Source of the DNA: GAS188 sp044445965
GTDB lineage: Bacteria; Pseudomonadota; Alphaproteobacteria; Rhizobiales; Beijerinckiaceae
Length of the DNA: 44,085 nt
Assembly: GCA_044445965.1 (NCBI GenBank)
Contig: JBIOEJ010000037.1
Coordinates: 1 to 44,085 of the forward strand
Direction of reading: 5' to 3'
In this document: positions 7,617 to 15,463 of the stretch, piece by piece
Layout of the letters: each line of letters begins with the position of its first letter
How positions within the stretch are numbered: position 1 is the first letter of the stretch
Notes under the pieces: generated by a model
Databases searched by the model: none
Seen by the model: only the letters and a program-made list of their open reading frames with translations
What the model was told of the DNA's origin: nothing
Program-made: the position numbers and the translations under genes

Positions 7617-8993
7617 ATGGGGAGCTTGGCGTTGTCCCTGCGACTTCAACTCATCTTGCTGACTACGCTCGTGCTGCTCGTGAGCCTGATCATCGGCGGC
7701 GCGCTTGCCTATGGCTATGCGCGAAGCAAGGTGCAGACCGAGATGCGCGCCGCCATCGCGGTCGGCGAACGCTTGGCGCGCAACGCCATCGACGATGCCG
7801 GCGCATCGGCTGATCCCGACCAGCAGTTGCGGCGGATCGTGACCGAGTTCGACGGCGACCGTCATCTGCGCGCCTCCTGGGTCGACGGAGCAGGGCGCCT
7901 TCTCGCTTCCTCGAAGCTGGTGCGGGCGCCGGGCGCGGCGCCCGAATGGCTTTACCGGTTGCTGGCCGGGCGTCCCAATCTCGCCCATCTGCCCCTGCCG
8001 CCTCCCCTGCAGGACCGGGGAAGCATCGAGCTCAAAACCGACCCCCATAACGAGATCGCGGAAGCTTGGGACGACGTCGAGCTCACTCTAACGACCATGA
8101 GCATTTTCTGCTGCCTCGTGCTGCTCTTGACCTCCTTCGCGCTCGGCTACGCGTTGCGGCCGATGCGGAGCCTATCGGCCGCCTTCGCTCGGGTTGGCGG
8201 CGGGAATTACGGCGAGCGCGTCGCCGAGAAAGGACCGTTGGAGCTGTCCCGGCTGTGTCGCGGCTTCAACCAAATGCTTGACCACCTCTCCGACATGGAA
8301 GCCAAGAATCTCGGGCTGCAGGAGCAGCTTGCCGCCGTTCAGGACGAAGAGCGTGCCGATCTCGCCCGCGACCTGCATGACGAGGTCGGGCCATTCCTGT
8401 TCGCGGTCGGGGTCGACGCCACCATGATCCAGCAGTTCGCCGAGACCGGGACGCGCCGCGAAATCGCGGCTCGATCGGTCGCCATTCGAGAGGCGACCGA
8501 GCATATGCAGAAGCATATCAGGGCGATGCTCGGCCGGCTGCGCCCGGGCGTGCTCATCGATGTCGGCTTGCGGCAGGCCGTGGACAACCTGATCATGTTC
8601 TGGCGAGCGCGGCAGCCGGGCATCGCCTTCGAGACCTCCTTGCCCGAGCAAGGCATCAAGCCCCCCGTCGACGAGGCGGTCTATCGGATCATCCAGGAGA
8701 GTCTGAGCAACGCCATACGCCACGGCCGTCCGGGCCGCATCGAGATCAGCGTGACGCGAGAAGGCGGCGAGGTCCTGGTCGGCATTTCGGACGATGGGAA
8801 GGGATTCCAGCCGCTCCGGCACAAGCCGGGCTACGGGCTCGCCGGCATGGAGGAGCGGATCAGGGCTCTCGACGGAACGCTTGCGGTTCGCGTCCGCCCG
8901 GGTGGCGGCGTCACCGTCTCGGCACGTTTGCCGGAAAAGCAGATGACGGAAGAAGCCGATCGCGAAGCCGCAATCGTTGCGATGCCCATATGA
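7617..8993 (+). CDS. Sensor histidine kinase (HisKA_3 type, MoxY/FlhS-like)
   Basis: 458 residues from ATG 7617. Two membrane segments (about 9-33 and 158-180) flank a periplasmic sensor region of about 125 residues with no recognised domain; then HAMP (about 180-232), HisKA_3 dimerisation with the phospho-acceptor His254 (RDLHDEVGPF), and an HATPase with VYRIIQESLSNAIRH and GISDDGKGF. Methylotrophs such as Paracoccus use NarL-type pairs (MoxYX, FlhSR) to control methanol genes, and this pair sits amid xox and pqq genes, so control of methanol oxidation or of the receptor is a sound inference. The stop overlaps the regulator start (ATGA at 8990-8993). The same frame is open far upstream across the antisense of the receptor; that extension is not coding. 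Confidence 0.92.
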   Translation: MGSLALSLRLQLILLTTLVLLVSLIIGGALAYGYARSKVQTEMRAAIAVGERLARNAIDDAGASADPDQQLRRIVTEFDGDRHLRASWVDGAGRLLASSKLVRAPGAAPEWLYRLLAGRPNLAHLPLPPPLQDRGSIELKTDPHNEIAEAWDDVELTLTTMSIFCCLVLLLTSFALGYALRPMRSLSAAFARVGGGNYGERVAEKGPLELSRLCRGFNQMLDHLSDMEAKNLGLQEQLAAVQDEERADLARDLHDEVGPFLFAVGVDATMIQQFAETGTRREIAARSVAIREATEHMQKHIRAMLGRLRPGVLIDVGLRQAVDNLIMFWRARQPGIAFETSLPEQGIKPPVDEAVYRIIQESLSNAIRHGRPGRIEISVTREGGEVLVGISDDGKGFQPLRHKPGYGLAGMEERIRALDGTLAVRVRPGGGVTVSARLPEKQMTEEADREAAIVAMPI

Positions 8994-9607
8994 AGATCCT
9001 GCTCGTCGATGATCACGTGGTCGTCCGCGAAGGCGTTCAGCGCCTCATGGCCGCTGCTCTCGACGCCGTGATCATCGAGGCTTCGTCGGGGCGCGAGGCG
9101 CTGCCGCTCTTCCGACGGGAACGTCCCGATCTCGTCATCCTCGATCTCAATTTGGAGGGGATCAGCGGGCTCGAGCTCATGAAGCGGTTCCTCCTGGAAG
9201 ACCGGAAGGCCCGCATCTTGGTCTTCAGCATGCACACCGAGCCGATCTACGCCGCACGCGCGCTCAGCATGGGCGCGCGCGGCTATGTCAGTAAGAGCGC
9301 CCCGGCAGCCGAGCTTCTGACGGCTGTGCGGCGGCTGATCGAAGGCTTCCGCTACGTCGAGCGCGAGATCGACGAGGAGCTCGCCACGGCGCGCGCATCG
9401 AGCGACGATCCTCTGCAACGCCTCACCAATCGCGAAGTCGAAATCATGCGCCTGCTCGGTGAAGGCAAGAGCCTTACCGGGGTCGCGGAAGGTTTGGGGA
9501 TCTCCTACAAGACGGCCGCGAATTCGTGCAGCCGCATCAAGGAAAAGCTGATGTGCGAGCGAACGGGAGATCTCATCCGCCTGGCGGGCGAGATCGGGCG
9601 ATCCTGA
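8990..9607 (+). CDS. NarL/FixJ-family response regulator, partner of the preceding kinase
   Basis: 205 residues. The receiver domain has the acidic pair DD at 7-8, the phospho-acceptor Asp52 (VILDLNL) and the conserved Lys in YVSKSA. A LuxR-type helix-turn-helix fills the C-terminus (LTNREVEIMRLLGEGKS to GISYKTAANSCSRIKEKL). The ATG overlaps the kinase stop, so the pair is translationally coupled. Targets may include the palindromes and repeats upstream of xoxF, the metallohydrolase gene and the receptor gene; no sequence evidence ties it to one of them. Confidence 0.93.
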   Translation: MKILLVDDHVVVREGVQRLMAAALDAVIIEASSGREALPLFRRERPDLVILDLNLEGISGLELMKRFLLEDRKARILVFSMHTEPIYAARALSMGARGYVSKSAPAAELLTAVRRLIEGFRYVEREIDEELATARASSDDPLQRLTNREVEIMRLLGEGKSLTGVAEGLGISYKTAANSCSRIKEKLMCERTGDLIRLAGEIGRS

Positions 9608-9672
9608 CGTTCGCGCCTGACGAAAGCCGCTCTTCGGCCGCGGTTGCGACGCCCGAGCCGCGTGATGACCCG

Positions 9673-10677
9673 ATGCCGATACCGACATCTATCGTGCCGT
9701 CGGCACCCGGTGTGGCCCGCTTGTCCCAAAGGAGCGGCAGCGGCTGGGTCGGAACCGTGACTTCGCTCGCCGTCCACGCGATGCTCGTGACGGCGTTGGT
9801 CGTCTACAGCCCTTGGCTTGCTTCGAGATCCCCTGACGACGATGACGAGATCTCCGTCGAACTCGTGGATGCTCTGCCCGAGCAGCGCGCGCCATCGCCG
9901 GGAAGCCCGGCAAGCAGCGATCGACCGCAACCGGCCATGCCGGGGGATGTGGCTGCGGTCGATGCACAGCCGCCACCGGCCGACGCTATGCCCGAGGCCG
10001 AGATTCAAGCCCAATCCCCGCCGCCTCCGTCAGCGGCCCCCTCCGTTGAAGCCGCTACTCCGCAATCGCCGCCAGAGCCTGATACTTCCGCGCAGGCGCA
10101 GCAGGCCCCGCTACCCGCGCCCGTGATGCCATCGGAGGTCGGGCTCGCTCCGCCATCCGCGCCGCCAAAGGCCGCGCTGGTTGCGGAAGAGCCGCCGCGG
10201 GACGAGGCTGCGGCAGCACGCTTGCGGGCCCAGCGGCGGCTCCAGCAAGCCAAGCGCGAGCTGGAAGCAAAGGCCGATGCCGCGCAAGCCGAGGCCAAGG
10301 AGCGCGCCGCGCGGGGAGCGCAGGACGCGAAACGGCGAGCCGAAGCGAAGGCGGCCGATGCGAGCGCCGCGAAGGCCAGAGCTCAAACCGATCTCGTCGC
10401 GGTCTTGGCCTATCACGGTATTGTGATCGGCCATCTTGCGGGGTTCAAGCGCTATCCGCCGGCCGCGCGTGCCCGCGGCGCACAGGGTAACCCCGTCGTC
10501 GCCTTTTCGGTCGACGCCTCGGGGCGTGTCGTCAGCGTTTCGCTGACGCGCGGCAGCGGGGACACCGACATCGACGCGGAAATTGTGGCCATGGTCCACA
10601 GGGCATCCCCCTTCCCCGCGCCACCGCCCGGCGCCCCTCACGCGTTTTCGGCCGGGGTCAATTTCCGCCTCCAGTGA
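9673..10677 (+). CDS. tonB: TonB energy-transducing protein
   Basis: 334 residues from ATG 9673. One membrane helix near the N-terminus (about 23-45, VTSLAVHAMLVTALVVY), then a Pro/Ala/Glu-rich periplasmic linker, an Ala/Arg/Lys-rich helical stretch (about 170-240) resembling the TolA helical domain, and a TonB C-terminal domain (FKRYPPAARARGAQGNPVVAFSV to SPFPAPPPGAPHAFS). It transmits inner-membrane proton-motive force to outer-membrane receptors. It lies 65 bp after the response regulator and is divergent from the receptor gene, suggesting the two work together. ExbB and ExbD, which it needs, are not in the window. Confidence 0.92.
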   Translation: MPIPTSIVPSAPGVARLSQRSGSGWVGTVTSLAVHAMLVTALVVYSPWLASRSPDDDDEISVELVDALPEQRAPSPGSPASSDRPQPAMPGDVAAVDAQPPPADAMPEAEIQAQSPPPPSAAPSVEAATPQSPPEPDTSAQAQQAPLPAPVMPSEVGLAPPSAPPKAALVAEEPPRDEAAAARLRAQRRLQQAKRELEAKADAAQAEAKERAARGAQDAKRRAEAKAADASAAKARAQTDLVAVLAYHGIVIGHLAGFKRYPPAARARGAQGNPVVAFSVDASGRVVSVSLTRGSGDTDIDAEIVAMVHRASPFPAPPPGAPHAFSAGVNFRLQ

Positions 10678-10793
10678 TTGCCGATCGACCCCGTCCATCG
10701 GATTTGTCTCGACCTTGCGAGCCGGAGAACGAAATTCACTGCTTGCGCCTTGAAGGGGCGGTAGAGTAAGGTTCCCGCATAAAGCAAACCGGC

Positions 10794-10799
10794 AGGAGG
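10794..10799 (+). promoter_or_regulatory. Strong ribosome binding site of pqqA
   Basis: AGGAGG placed 5 nt before the pqqA ATG. It contrasts with the lack of any comparable site before pqqB and supports high translation of the precursor peptide. Confidence 0.7.
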
Positions 10800-10804
10800 A
10801 AACT

Positions 10805-10882
10805 ATGGCCTGGACCACACCTCAGCTCGTCGAAATTTGCGTCGGCATGGAAGTGACGAGTTACGTATCCGCCGAGACCTGA
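10805..10882 (+). CDS. pqqA: PQQ precursor peptide PqqA
   Basis: A 25-residue gene, below common size cut-offs. The peptide begins MAWTTPQLVEICVGMEVTSY and holds the invariant Glu16 and Tyr20 in EVTSY, whose side chains are cross-linked by PqqE and become the PQQ skeleton. AGGAGG is 5 nt upstream. It is followed by pqqB in the same reading frame, separated only by its TGA stop. There is a 127-bp gap after tonB, which could hold a separate promoter, but no clear -35/-10 pair was seen. Confidence 0.97.
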   Translation: MAWTTPQLVEICVGMEVTSYVSAET

Positions 10883-10921
10883 TGCGGTACTGAGCCGGTC
10901 GGTCGACGGCTCGCGACGAAA

Positions 10922-11824
10922 CTGAAAGTCATCATCCTCGGCTCGGCAGCGGGCGGCGGCTACCCTCAGTGGAATTGTCGCTGCCCGATCTGCGAGTTGG
11001 CCTGGAGGAAGGATCCGCGCGTGTCGCCGCGGACGCAGTCGAGCTTGGCCGTCAGCGGCGATGGGCTGAATTGGTTTCTGCTCAACGCCTCGCCGGATTT
11101 GTCGCAACAGATCGCCGGCACGCCGGCGCTGAGGCCTCTCGGCGCGGCTAGAAGCAGCCCCATTCGCGGAGTGTTCCTGACGAATGGGGATGTCGACCAT
11201 GTGGCAGGGCTGTTGTCGCTGCGGGAGAGGCAGCCGCTGGTCATTTTCGCGACTGACGCGACGCTCCAGCTGCTCGAGTCCAATTCGATCTTCGGCGTGC
11301 TCGATCGCTCATGCGTCGTCCTGAAGCCGCTCAGCGAGGATGGCATCGTCGACACGGGGTTCGGGCTGAGCGTCAGGCCGTTCTTCGTGCCGGGCAAGGT
11401 GCCGCTTCACCAGGAAAAGGGCGAGGTCGAAATCGGCGGTGTCAGCGAGGCGACGCTCGGACTGGAGGTAACGGCCGCCGGCGGGCGCCTCGTCTATGTT
11501 CCAGGCTGCGCTCGCGCGAGCGAGGAAGTGCTTCGGCGGGCGGCGGGCGCGGATCTCCTCCTCTTCGATGGCACGACCTACACCGATGACGAGATGGTCC
11601 GCCTCGGGCTATCCGAGAAGACCGCGTGGCGCATGGGCCATGTGGCGATCAGCGGGCAAGAGGGGTCGCTCAGGGCCTTCGCCGAGATCGATGCCCGGCA
11701 AAAAATCTATACGCATATCAACAACACCAACCCGATCCTGATCGAGGGGTCGCCGGAGCGCCTCGCCGTCGAGGCGGCAGGCTGGCAGGTAGCCCATGAC
11801 GGCATGGAGATCTCATTGCGATGA
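10922..11824 (+). CDS. pqqB: PqqB, MBL-fold PQQ biosynthesis protein with apparent CTG start
   Basis: About 300 residues. The conserved N-terminus KVIILGSAAGGGYPQWNC begins at 10925, yet the frame from the pqqA stop to this motif has no ATG, GTG or TTG. CTG 10922 sits exactly where the family's start Met lies; ACG 10916 is a less likely choice. The first ordinary start in frame, TTG 10997, would remove the conserved motif. Other family features are RTQSSLAVSGDGLNWFLLNA, NGDVDHVAGLL and HINNTNPIL. PqqB is an MBL-fold protein thought to hydroxylate the PqqA-derived Glu-Tyr intermediate. The stop overlaps pqqC (ATGA). Confidence 0.93.
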   Translation: MKVIILGSAAGGGYPQWNCRCPICELAWRKDPRVSPRTQSSLAVSGDGLNWFLLNASPDLSQQIAGTPALRPLGAARSSPIRGVFLTNGDVDHVAGLLSLRERQPLVIFATDATLQLLESNSIFGVLDRSCVVLKPLSEDGIVDTGFGLSVRPFFVPGKVPLHQEKGEVEIGGVSEATLGLEVTAAGGRLVYVPGCARASEEVLRRAAGADLLLFDGTTYTDDEMVRLGLSEKTAWRMGHVAISGQEGSLRAFAEIDARQKIYTHINNTNPILIEGSPERLAVEAAGWQVAHDGMEISLR

Positions 11825-12567
11825 GCCTCATGACGCCCGACGAGCTCGAAGCTGCGCTGCGCGAGATCGGCGCAGCGCGCTATCACAATCTGCACCCCTT
11901 CCATGCCAGATTGCACGGCGGCCAATGTTCCCTCGCCGAGGTCCAGGCCTGGGCCCTCAACCGTTATTTCTATCAGTCCAAGATCCCGATGAAGGACGCG
12001 ACCATCCTGGCGCGCATGGAGGATCCGGCGCTACGGCGGGAATGGCGAAGGCGCGTGATCGATCATGACGGGGAGGTCGACGGCGAAGGCGGGATCGCGC
12101 GCTGGCTGCGGCTGACGGCGGGATTGGGGCTCGAGCACGATCTCGTGGTCTCGGCCAAAGGCATATTGCCGGCGACGCGCTTCGCAGTCGAAGCCTATGT
12201 GCATTTCTGCCACGACCGCAGCTTGCTCGAGGCCATTGCCTCATCGCTCACCGAGCTGTTCTCGCCGCAGATCATCGGCGAGCGGGTCGAGGGAATGCTC
12301 AAGCATTATGGTTTCGTCACGGCGGAAACCCTATCCTATTTCACCAAGCGCCCGCCCCAGGCCCGACGCGATTCGGATTTCGCGCTCGCCTATGTGAAGA
12401 TGAACGCCCGCAGCGAGGTCGAGCAGCGAAGCGTGCTCGAGGCGCTGACATTCAAATGCGATGTGCTGTGGGCGCAGCTCGACGCGCTCTGGCACGCCTA
12501 TGTCGAGGGCCATGTTCCGCCGGGCGCCTGGAAGCCGAAGGATTGGAGGCCGAAGGACAGCTCATGA
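11821..12567 (+). CDS. pqqC: Pyrroloquinoline-quinone synthase PqqC
   Basis: 248 residues with the all-helical PqqC fold shown by HPFHARLHGG, WALNRYFYQSKIPMKDA, IDHDGEVDGEGGI, SLTELFSPQIIGERV and HYGFV. PqqC catalyses the last step, cofactor-free ring closure and oxidation of AHQQ to PQQ with oxygen. It overlaps pqqB and pqqD by ATGA at both ends. In Methylorubrum extorquens pqqC and pqqD are fused; here they are separate proteins in different frames. Confidence 0.97.
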   Translation: MSLMTPDELEAALREIGAARYHNLHPFHARLHGGQCSLAEVQAWALNRYFYQSKIPMKDATILARMEDPALRREWRRRVIDHDGEVDGEGGIARWLRLTAGLGLEHDLVVSAKGILPATRFAVEAYVHFCHDRSLLEAIASSLTELFSPQIIGERVEGMLKHYGFVTAETLSYFTKRPPQARRDSDFALAYVKMNARSEVEQRSVLEALTFKCDVLWAQLDALWHAYVEGHVPPGAWKPKDWRPKDSS

Positions 12568-12857
12568 CGTCGGCGAACCCGACCGAGCCATCCGGGACGG
12601 CGCGGCCGCGCCTGCCGCGCGGCGTGCGCTTGAAGCATGACGAGGTCCGCCAGGAATGGCTGCTGCTCGCGCCCGAGCGCGCCTTGAAGACGGATGCGAT
12701 CGCGGTCGAGATCATCAAACGCTGCACCGGTGAGCGCACCGTCGACGAGATCGTCGATGAGCTCGCACGCGTCTATGCGGCGGATCGGGCGAGGATCGAT
12801 GCCGATGTGCGGGCGCTCCTGTCCTCGCTCGCGTCCAAACGGCTGCTGGACCTATGA
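12564..12857 (+). CDS. pqqD: PqqA-binding chaperone PqqD
   Basis: 97 residues from ATG 12564, which overlaps the pqqC stop. The winged-helix PqqD fold is marked by LPRGVRLKHDEVRQEWLLLAPERALK, TDAIAVEIIKRCTGERTVDEI and the C-terminal LLSSLASKRLLDL. PqqD (a RiPP recognition element) binds PqqA and presents it to PqqE. The stop overlaps the pqqE start (ATGA at 12854). A longer reading upstream only extends antisense into pqqC and is not needed. Confidence 0.96.
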   Translation: MTSANPTEPSGTARPRLPRGVRLKHDEVRQEWLLLAPERALKTDAIAVEIIKRCTGERTVDEIVDELARVYAADRARIDADVRALLSSLASKRLLDL

Positions 12858-13987
12858 CCTCGCCCGTCGAGCCCTCGCCTCCGGTCGGCCTTCTGGCGGA
12901 GCTGACCCATCGTTGTCCCTTGGGCTGCCCCTACTGCTCCAATCCGCTGGAACTCGACGGGACCCGCAGCGAGCTCGACACCGCGAGTTGGAAGCGCATC
13001 TTCTCGGAAGCTGCTGCACTCGGAATATTGCATGTGCATCTCTCGGGCGGAGAGCCCGCCGCCAGGCGCGATCTCGTGGAGCTGGTCGACCATTGCGCGC
13101 AAGCCGGGCTCTACACCAACCTGATCACTTCCGGCATCGGCGTGACGCAAACCCTGGTGCAAAGCCTTGCTGAAGCCGGCCTCGATCATGTGCAGTTGTC
13201 GATCCAGGATGCGGAGGCTCAGTCGGCCGACCGCATCGCGGGCTATAAGGGCGCCTTTGCCCGCAAGCTCGAGGTCGCGGCCTGGGTGGTGGCCAACGGC
13301 CTGCCGCTCACGGTGAACGCGGTGATCCACCGTGCGAATGTCCGCCGCGCCGGCGCCATGGTCGAACTCGCGATTTCTCTCGGCGCGCGCCGGGTCGAGG
13401 TGGCGCATACGCAATATTACGGCTGGGCCATGGCCAACCGCGCCCTGCTGATGCCGTCCAGGGAGGAGGCAGAAATCGCCATCGCCGAGATCGAGGAGCT
13501 GAAGACCGCCCATGCCGGATCGATCGTCATCGACCATGTGGCTCCCGATTATCATGCGCGCTATCCCAAGCCCTGCATGTCGGGATGGGGGCGCCGCACC
13601 ATGAATGTGACGCCGGCCGGCAAGGCCTTGCCCTGCCATGCGGCCGAGCTCATCCCTGGCCTCGAATTCTGGAATGTGCGCGACCGCAGCCTTGCGGAGA
13701 TCTGGATGGCCTCGCCTGCCTTCAACGCCTTCCGAGGTGAGGCCTGGATGCAGGAGCCTTGCCGATCCTGCGCGCGCAGGACGATCGATTTCGGCGGCTG
13801 CCGCTGCCAGGCCTTCATGTTGACCGGAGATGCCAGGCAGGCAGACCCCGTTTGCCATCTCTCGCCACACCATGGCGTCGTGGCGAAGCTCGCGGAGGAA
13901 GCCGGTCGTGAGGCCGGGTTGCCGGCCGCCTACTCCTACCGCAGCATGCGAAGGGCGGGGGAAGTCTCCCCCTCGCGGTCGGCATAA
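12854..13987 (+). CDS. pqqE: Radical SAM PqqA cross-linking enzyme PqqE
   Basis: 377 residues. The radical SAM cluster motif CPLGCPYC gives Cys21, Cys25 and Cys28; SGGEPAARRDL is the SAM-binding segment. The SPASM-type C-terminus carries further cysteines (KPCMSGWG, LPCHA, EPCRSCARR, GGCRCQA, DPVCHLS) that bind auxiliary Fe-S clusters. It forms the Glu-Tyr carbon-carbon bond in PqqA. It is the last gene of the pqqABCDE run; the 123 bp after it show no clear terminator and no gene. Confidence 0.97.
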   Translation: MTSPVEPSPPVGLLAELTHRCPLGCPYCSNPLELDGTRSELDTASWKRIFSEAAALGILHVHLSGGEPAARRDLVELVDHCAQAGLYTNLITSGIGVTQTLVQSLAEAGLDHVQLSIQDAEAQSADRIAGYKGAFARKLEVAAWVVANGLPLTVNAVIHRANVRRAGAMVELAISLGARRVEVAHTQYYGWAMANRALLMPSREEAEIAIAEIEELKTAHAGSIVIDHVAPDYHARYPKPCMSGWGRRTMNVTPAGKALPCHAAELIPGLEFWNVRDRSLAEIWMASPAFNAFRGEAWMQEPCRSCARRTIDFGGCRCQAFMLTGDARQADPVCHLSPHHGVVAKLAEEAGREAGLPAAYSYRSMRRAGEVSPSRSA

Positions 13988-14110
13988 GGAAGGAGGCCGG
14001 CAAATCTCGCCGCTTCGACCATCGTGCAGTCACCCCATTGACGCCGGAGCGGCGAGCGGCGATGTTTTCCATCATTGCGCTTAAGCCCCTCGAGCATCGT
14101 TGCACGTCTC

Positions 14111-14509
14111 ATGAAACCCGTGGAGCCCGGCCTCGTCTATTCCTTCTCGATGAAGACCGATGCATCGCATTCGGCGGAGGCTTTCGGAAACGCCGAGGTC
14201 ACGGCGCTCGGCACCGCCGCGCTGATCGGATTCATCGAGACGGCTGCGGAGCGCTGCGTCAGGCCCCATTATGATCGCGGCGAAGCCTCGGTCGGGACGG
14301 GCGTCCATATCCGCCACGTCGCGCCGGCGCCGGTCGGCGCCGTAGTCGAGGCGCGAGCGAGATTGGTCGACGTCAATCGGCGCAAGCTCGGCTTCGAGGT
14401 CGAGGTCGCCTGGGGGGACACGGTGCTGATGATCGGCACGCATGATCGCGCCGTCATCGATCTGCGCAGCTTCCTGGAGCGTATTGGCTTCGCGGCGCTG
14501 GCACGCTAG
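14111..14509 (+). CDS. FlK-like hot-dog thioesterase
   Basis: 132 residues from ATG 14111. TAALIGFIETAAERCVRPHY, SVGTGVHIRHVAPAPVGAVV and GTHDRAVID follow the layout of FlK, the fluoroacetyl-CoA thioesterase, including a Glu in the first helix and a His near the end of the sheet. Most members of this family act on other acyl-CoA esters, so the substrate is open. It stands alone on the plus strand 123 bp after pqqE and ends tail to tail with uppP, sharing the bases CTAG. Confidence 0.75.
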   Translation: MKPVEPGLVYSFSMKTDASHSAEAFGNAEVTALGTAALIGFIETAAERCVRPHYDRGEASVGTGVHIRHVAPAPVGAVVEARARLVDVNRRKLGFEVEVAWGDTVLMIGTHDRAVIDLRSFLERIGFAALAR

Positions 14510-15330
14510 ATGGCCAGCAGCACCAGGCTCAACGCGCCGAAGCCCATGCAATAATAGGCGAAGGGGTCGAGCCCCTTCAATTCATGCGTTTTCATCCAGC
14601 GCATCATCGCCGCGATGGCAAGGAATGCCGTCACGCCAGCGACCACGCCGCCGATCAAGGCGACGCTGGTGATATGGCCTCCGGATTTCATCAGCTTAGG
14701 CACTTCGAGCACGGCCGCGCCGAGGATGATCGGCGTCGCCAGCAGGAACGAAAAGCGTGCCGCCGCCTCATGCTTCAATCCGAGCAGCAGCCCGCCTGCG
14801 ATGGTCGCGCCGGAGCGCGAAATGCCCGGTATCAGCGCAAGGCATTGCCAGACGCCGATGATCGCGGCGTCCTGCATGGTCAGAGAGGCGATCGGATTGC
14901 GTCCATCCTGCTTCAACCGCTCGACGGCGAACAGCAATATGCCGTTCACGATCAGGAAGAAGGCGGCGAGGAAGGCCGAGCCGAATAGCTCGCGCACATA
15001 CCGCTCGAGCAGGAAACCGGCGATGACCGCGGGAACGGTGCCGACGATCACCAGCAGCAACAGCCGGAAATGGTCAGCGCGCCTTTGCGGGTCGCGATCG
15101 AAGAAGGCCGATATGATGTCGAGCCAATCACGCCAGAAATACAGCATCAGGGCGATCGCCGTGCCGACATGCAGGACGACGAGCAATGGCAGGAATGCCT
15201 CCGAGCGGATGTCCATCTCCTTGAGCCGCATGAGCGGCGGCAGCACCACCGCATGCCCGAGCGACGACACCGGAAAGAGCTCGGTAACGCCCTGAATGAT
15301 GGCGACGATGATGGTCGAGATGAGTCCCAT
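14506..15330 (-). CDS. uppP: Undecaprenyl-diphosphatase UppP (BacA)
   Basis: 274 residues from ATG 15330. An integral membrane enzyme with the two signature blocks: IQGVTELFPVSSLGHAVV near the N-terminus and PGISRSGATIAGGLLLGL in the middle. It recycles undecaprenyl pyrophosphate to the phosphate used in peptidoglycan and other envelope polymers, and its loss or gain alters bacitracin sensitivity. Ser-Leu-Gly-His replaces the more common Ser-Thr-Gly-His in the first block. An upstream extension to 15375 adds a polar tail and is unlikely. Confidence 0.9.
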   Translation of the reverse strand: MGLISTIIVAIIQGVTELFPVSSLGHAVVLPPLMRLKEMDIRSEAFLPLLVVLHVGTAIALMLYFWRDWLDIISAFFDRDPQRRADHFRLLLLVIVGTVPAVIAGFLLERYVRELFGSAFLAAFFLIVNGILLFAVERLKQDGRNPIASLTMQDAAIIGVWQCLALIPGISRSGATIAGGLLLGLKHEAAARFSFLLATPIILGAAVLEVPKLMKSGGHITSVALIGGVVAGVTAFLAIAAMMRWMKTHELKGLDPFAYYCMGFGALSLVLLAI

Positions 15331-15463
15331 GGAGCCCCGCGCGGAACGTGACCGAATCAGCGAATTCGGCGGCAATCTGCTCGATTTGCGCCGAGGGCGC
15401 CAATGAATTCACGGGCATCGAACCGCGGATTTCGATCGCGTTCGAGGCTCGCTTCGGGCGGCC

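Noticed and set aside
10743..10804. A -35/-10 promoter pair just upstream of pqqA
   Set aside because: TTGCGC or TTGAAG with TAGAGT have spacers of 13 and 6 bp, and TTGAAG with the later CATAAA about 22 bp; none is acceptable.
10997..11824. pqqB starting at TTG 10997
   Set aside because: This start would delete the conserved GSAAGGG-PQWNC segment found in PqqB proteins; the sequence just upstream encodes it intact.
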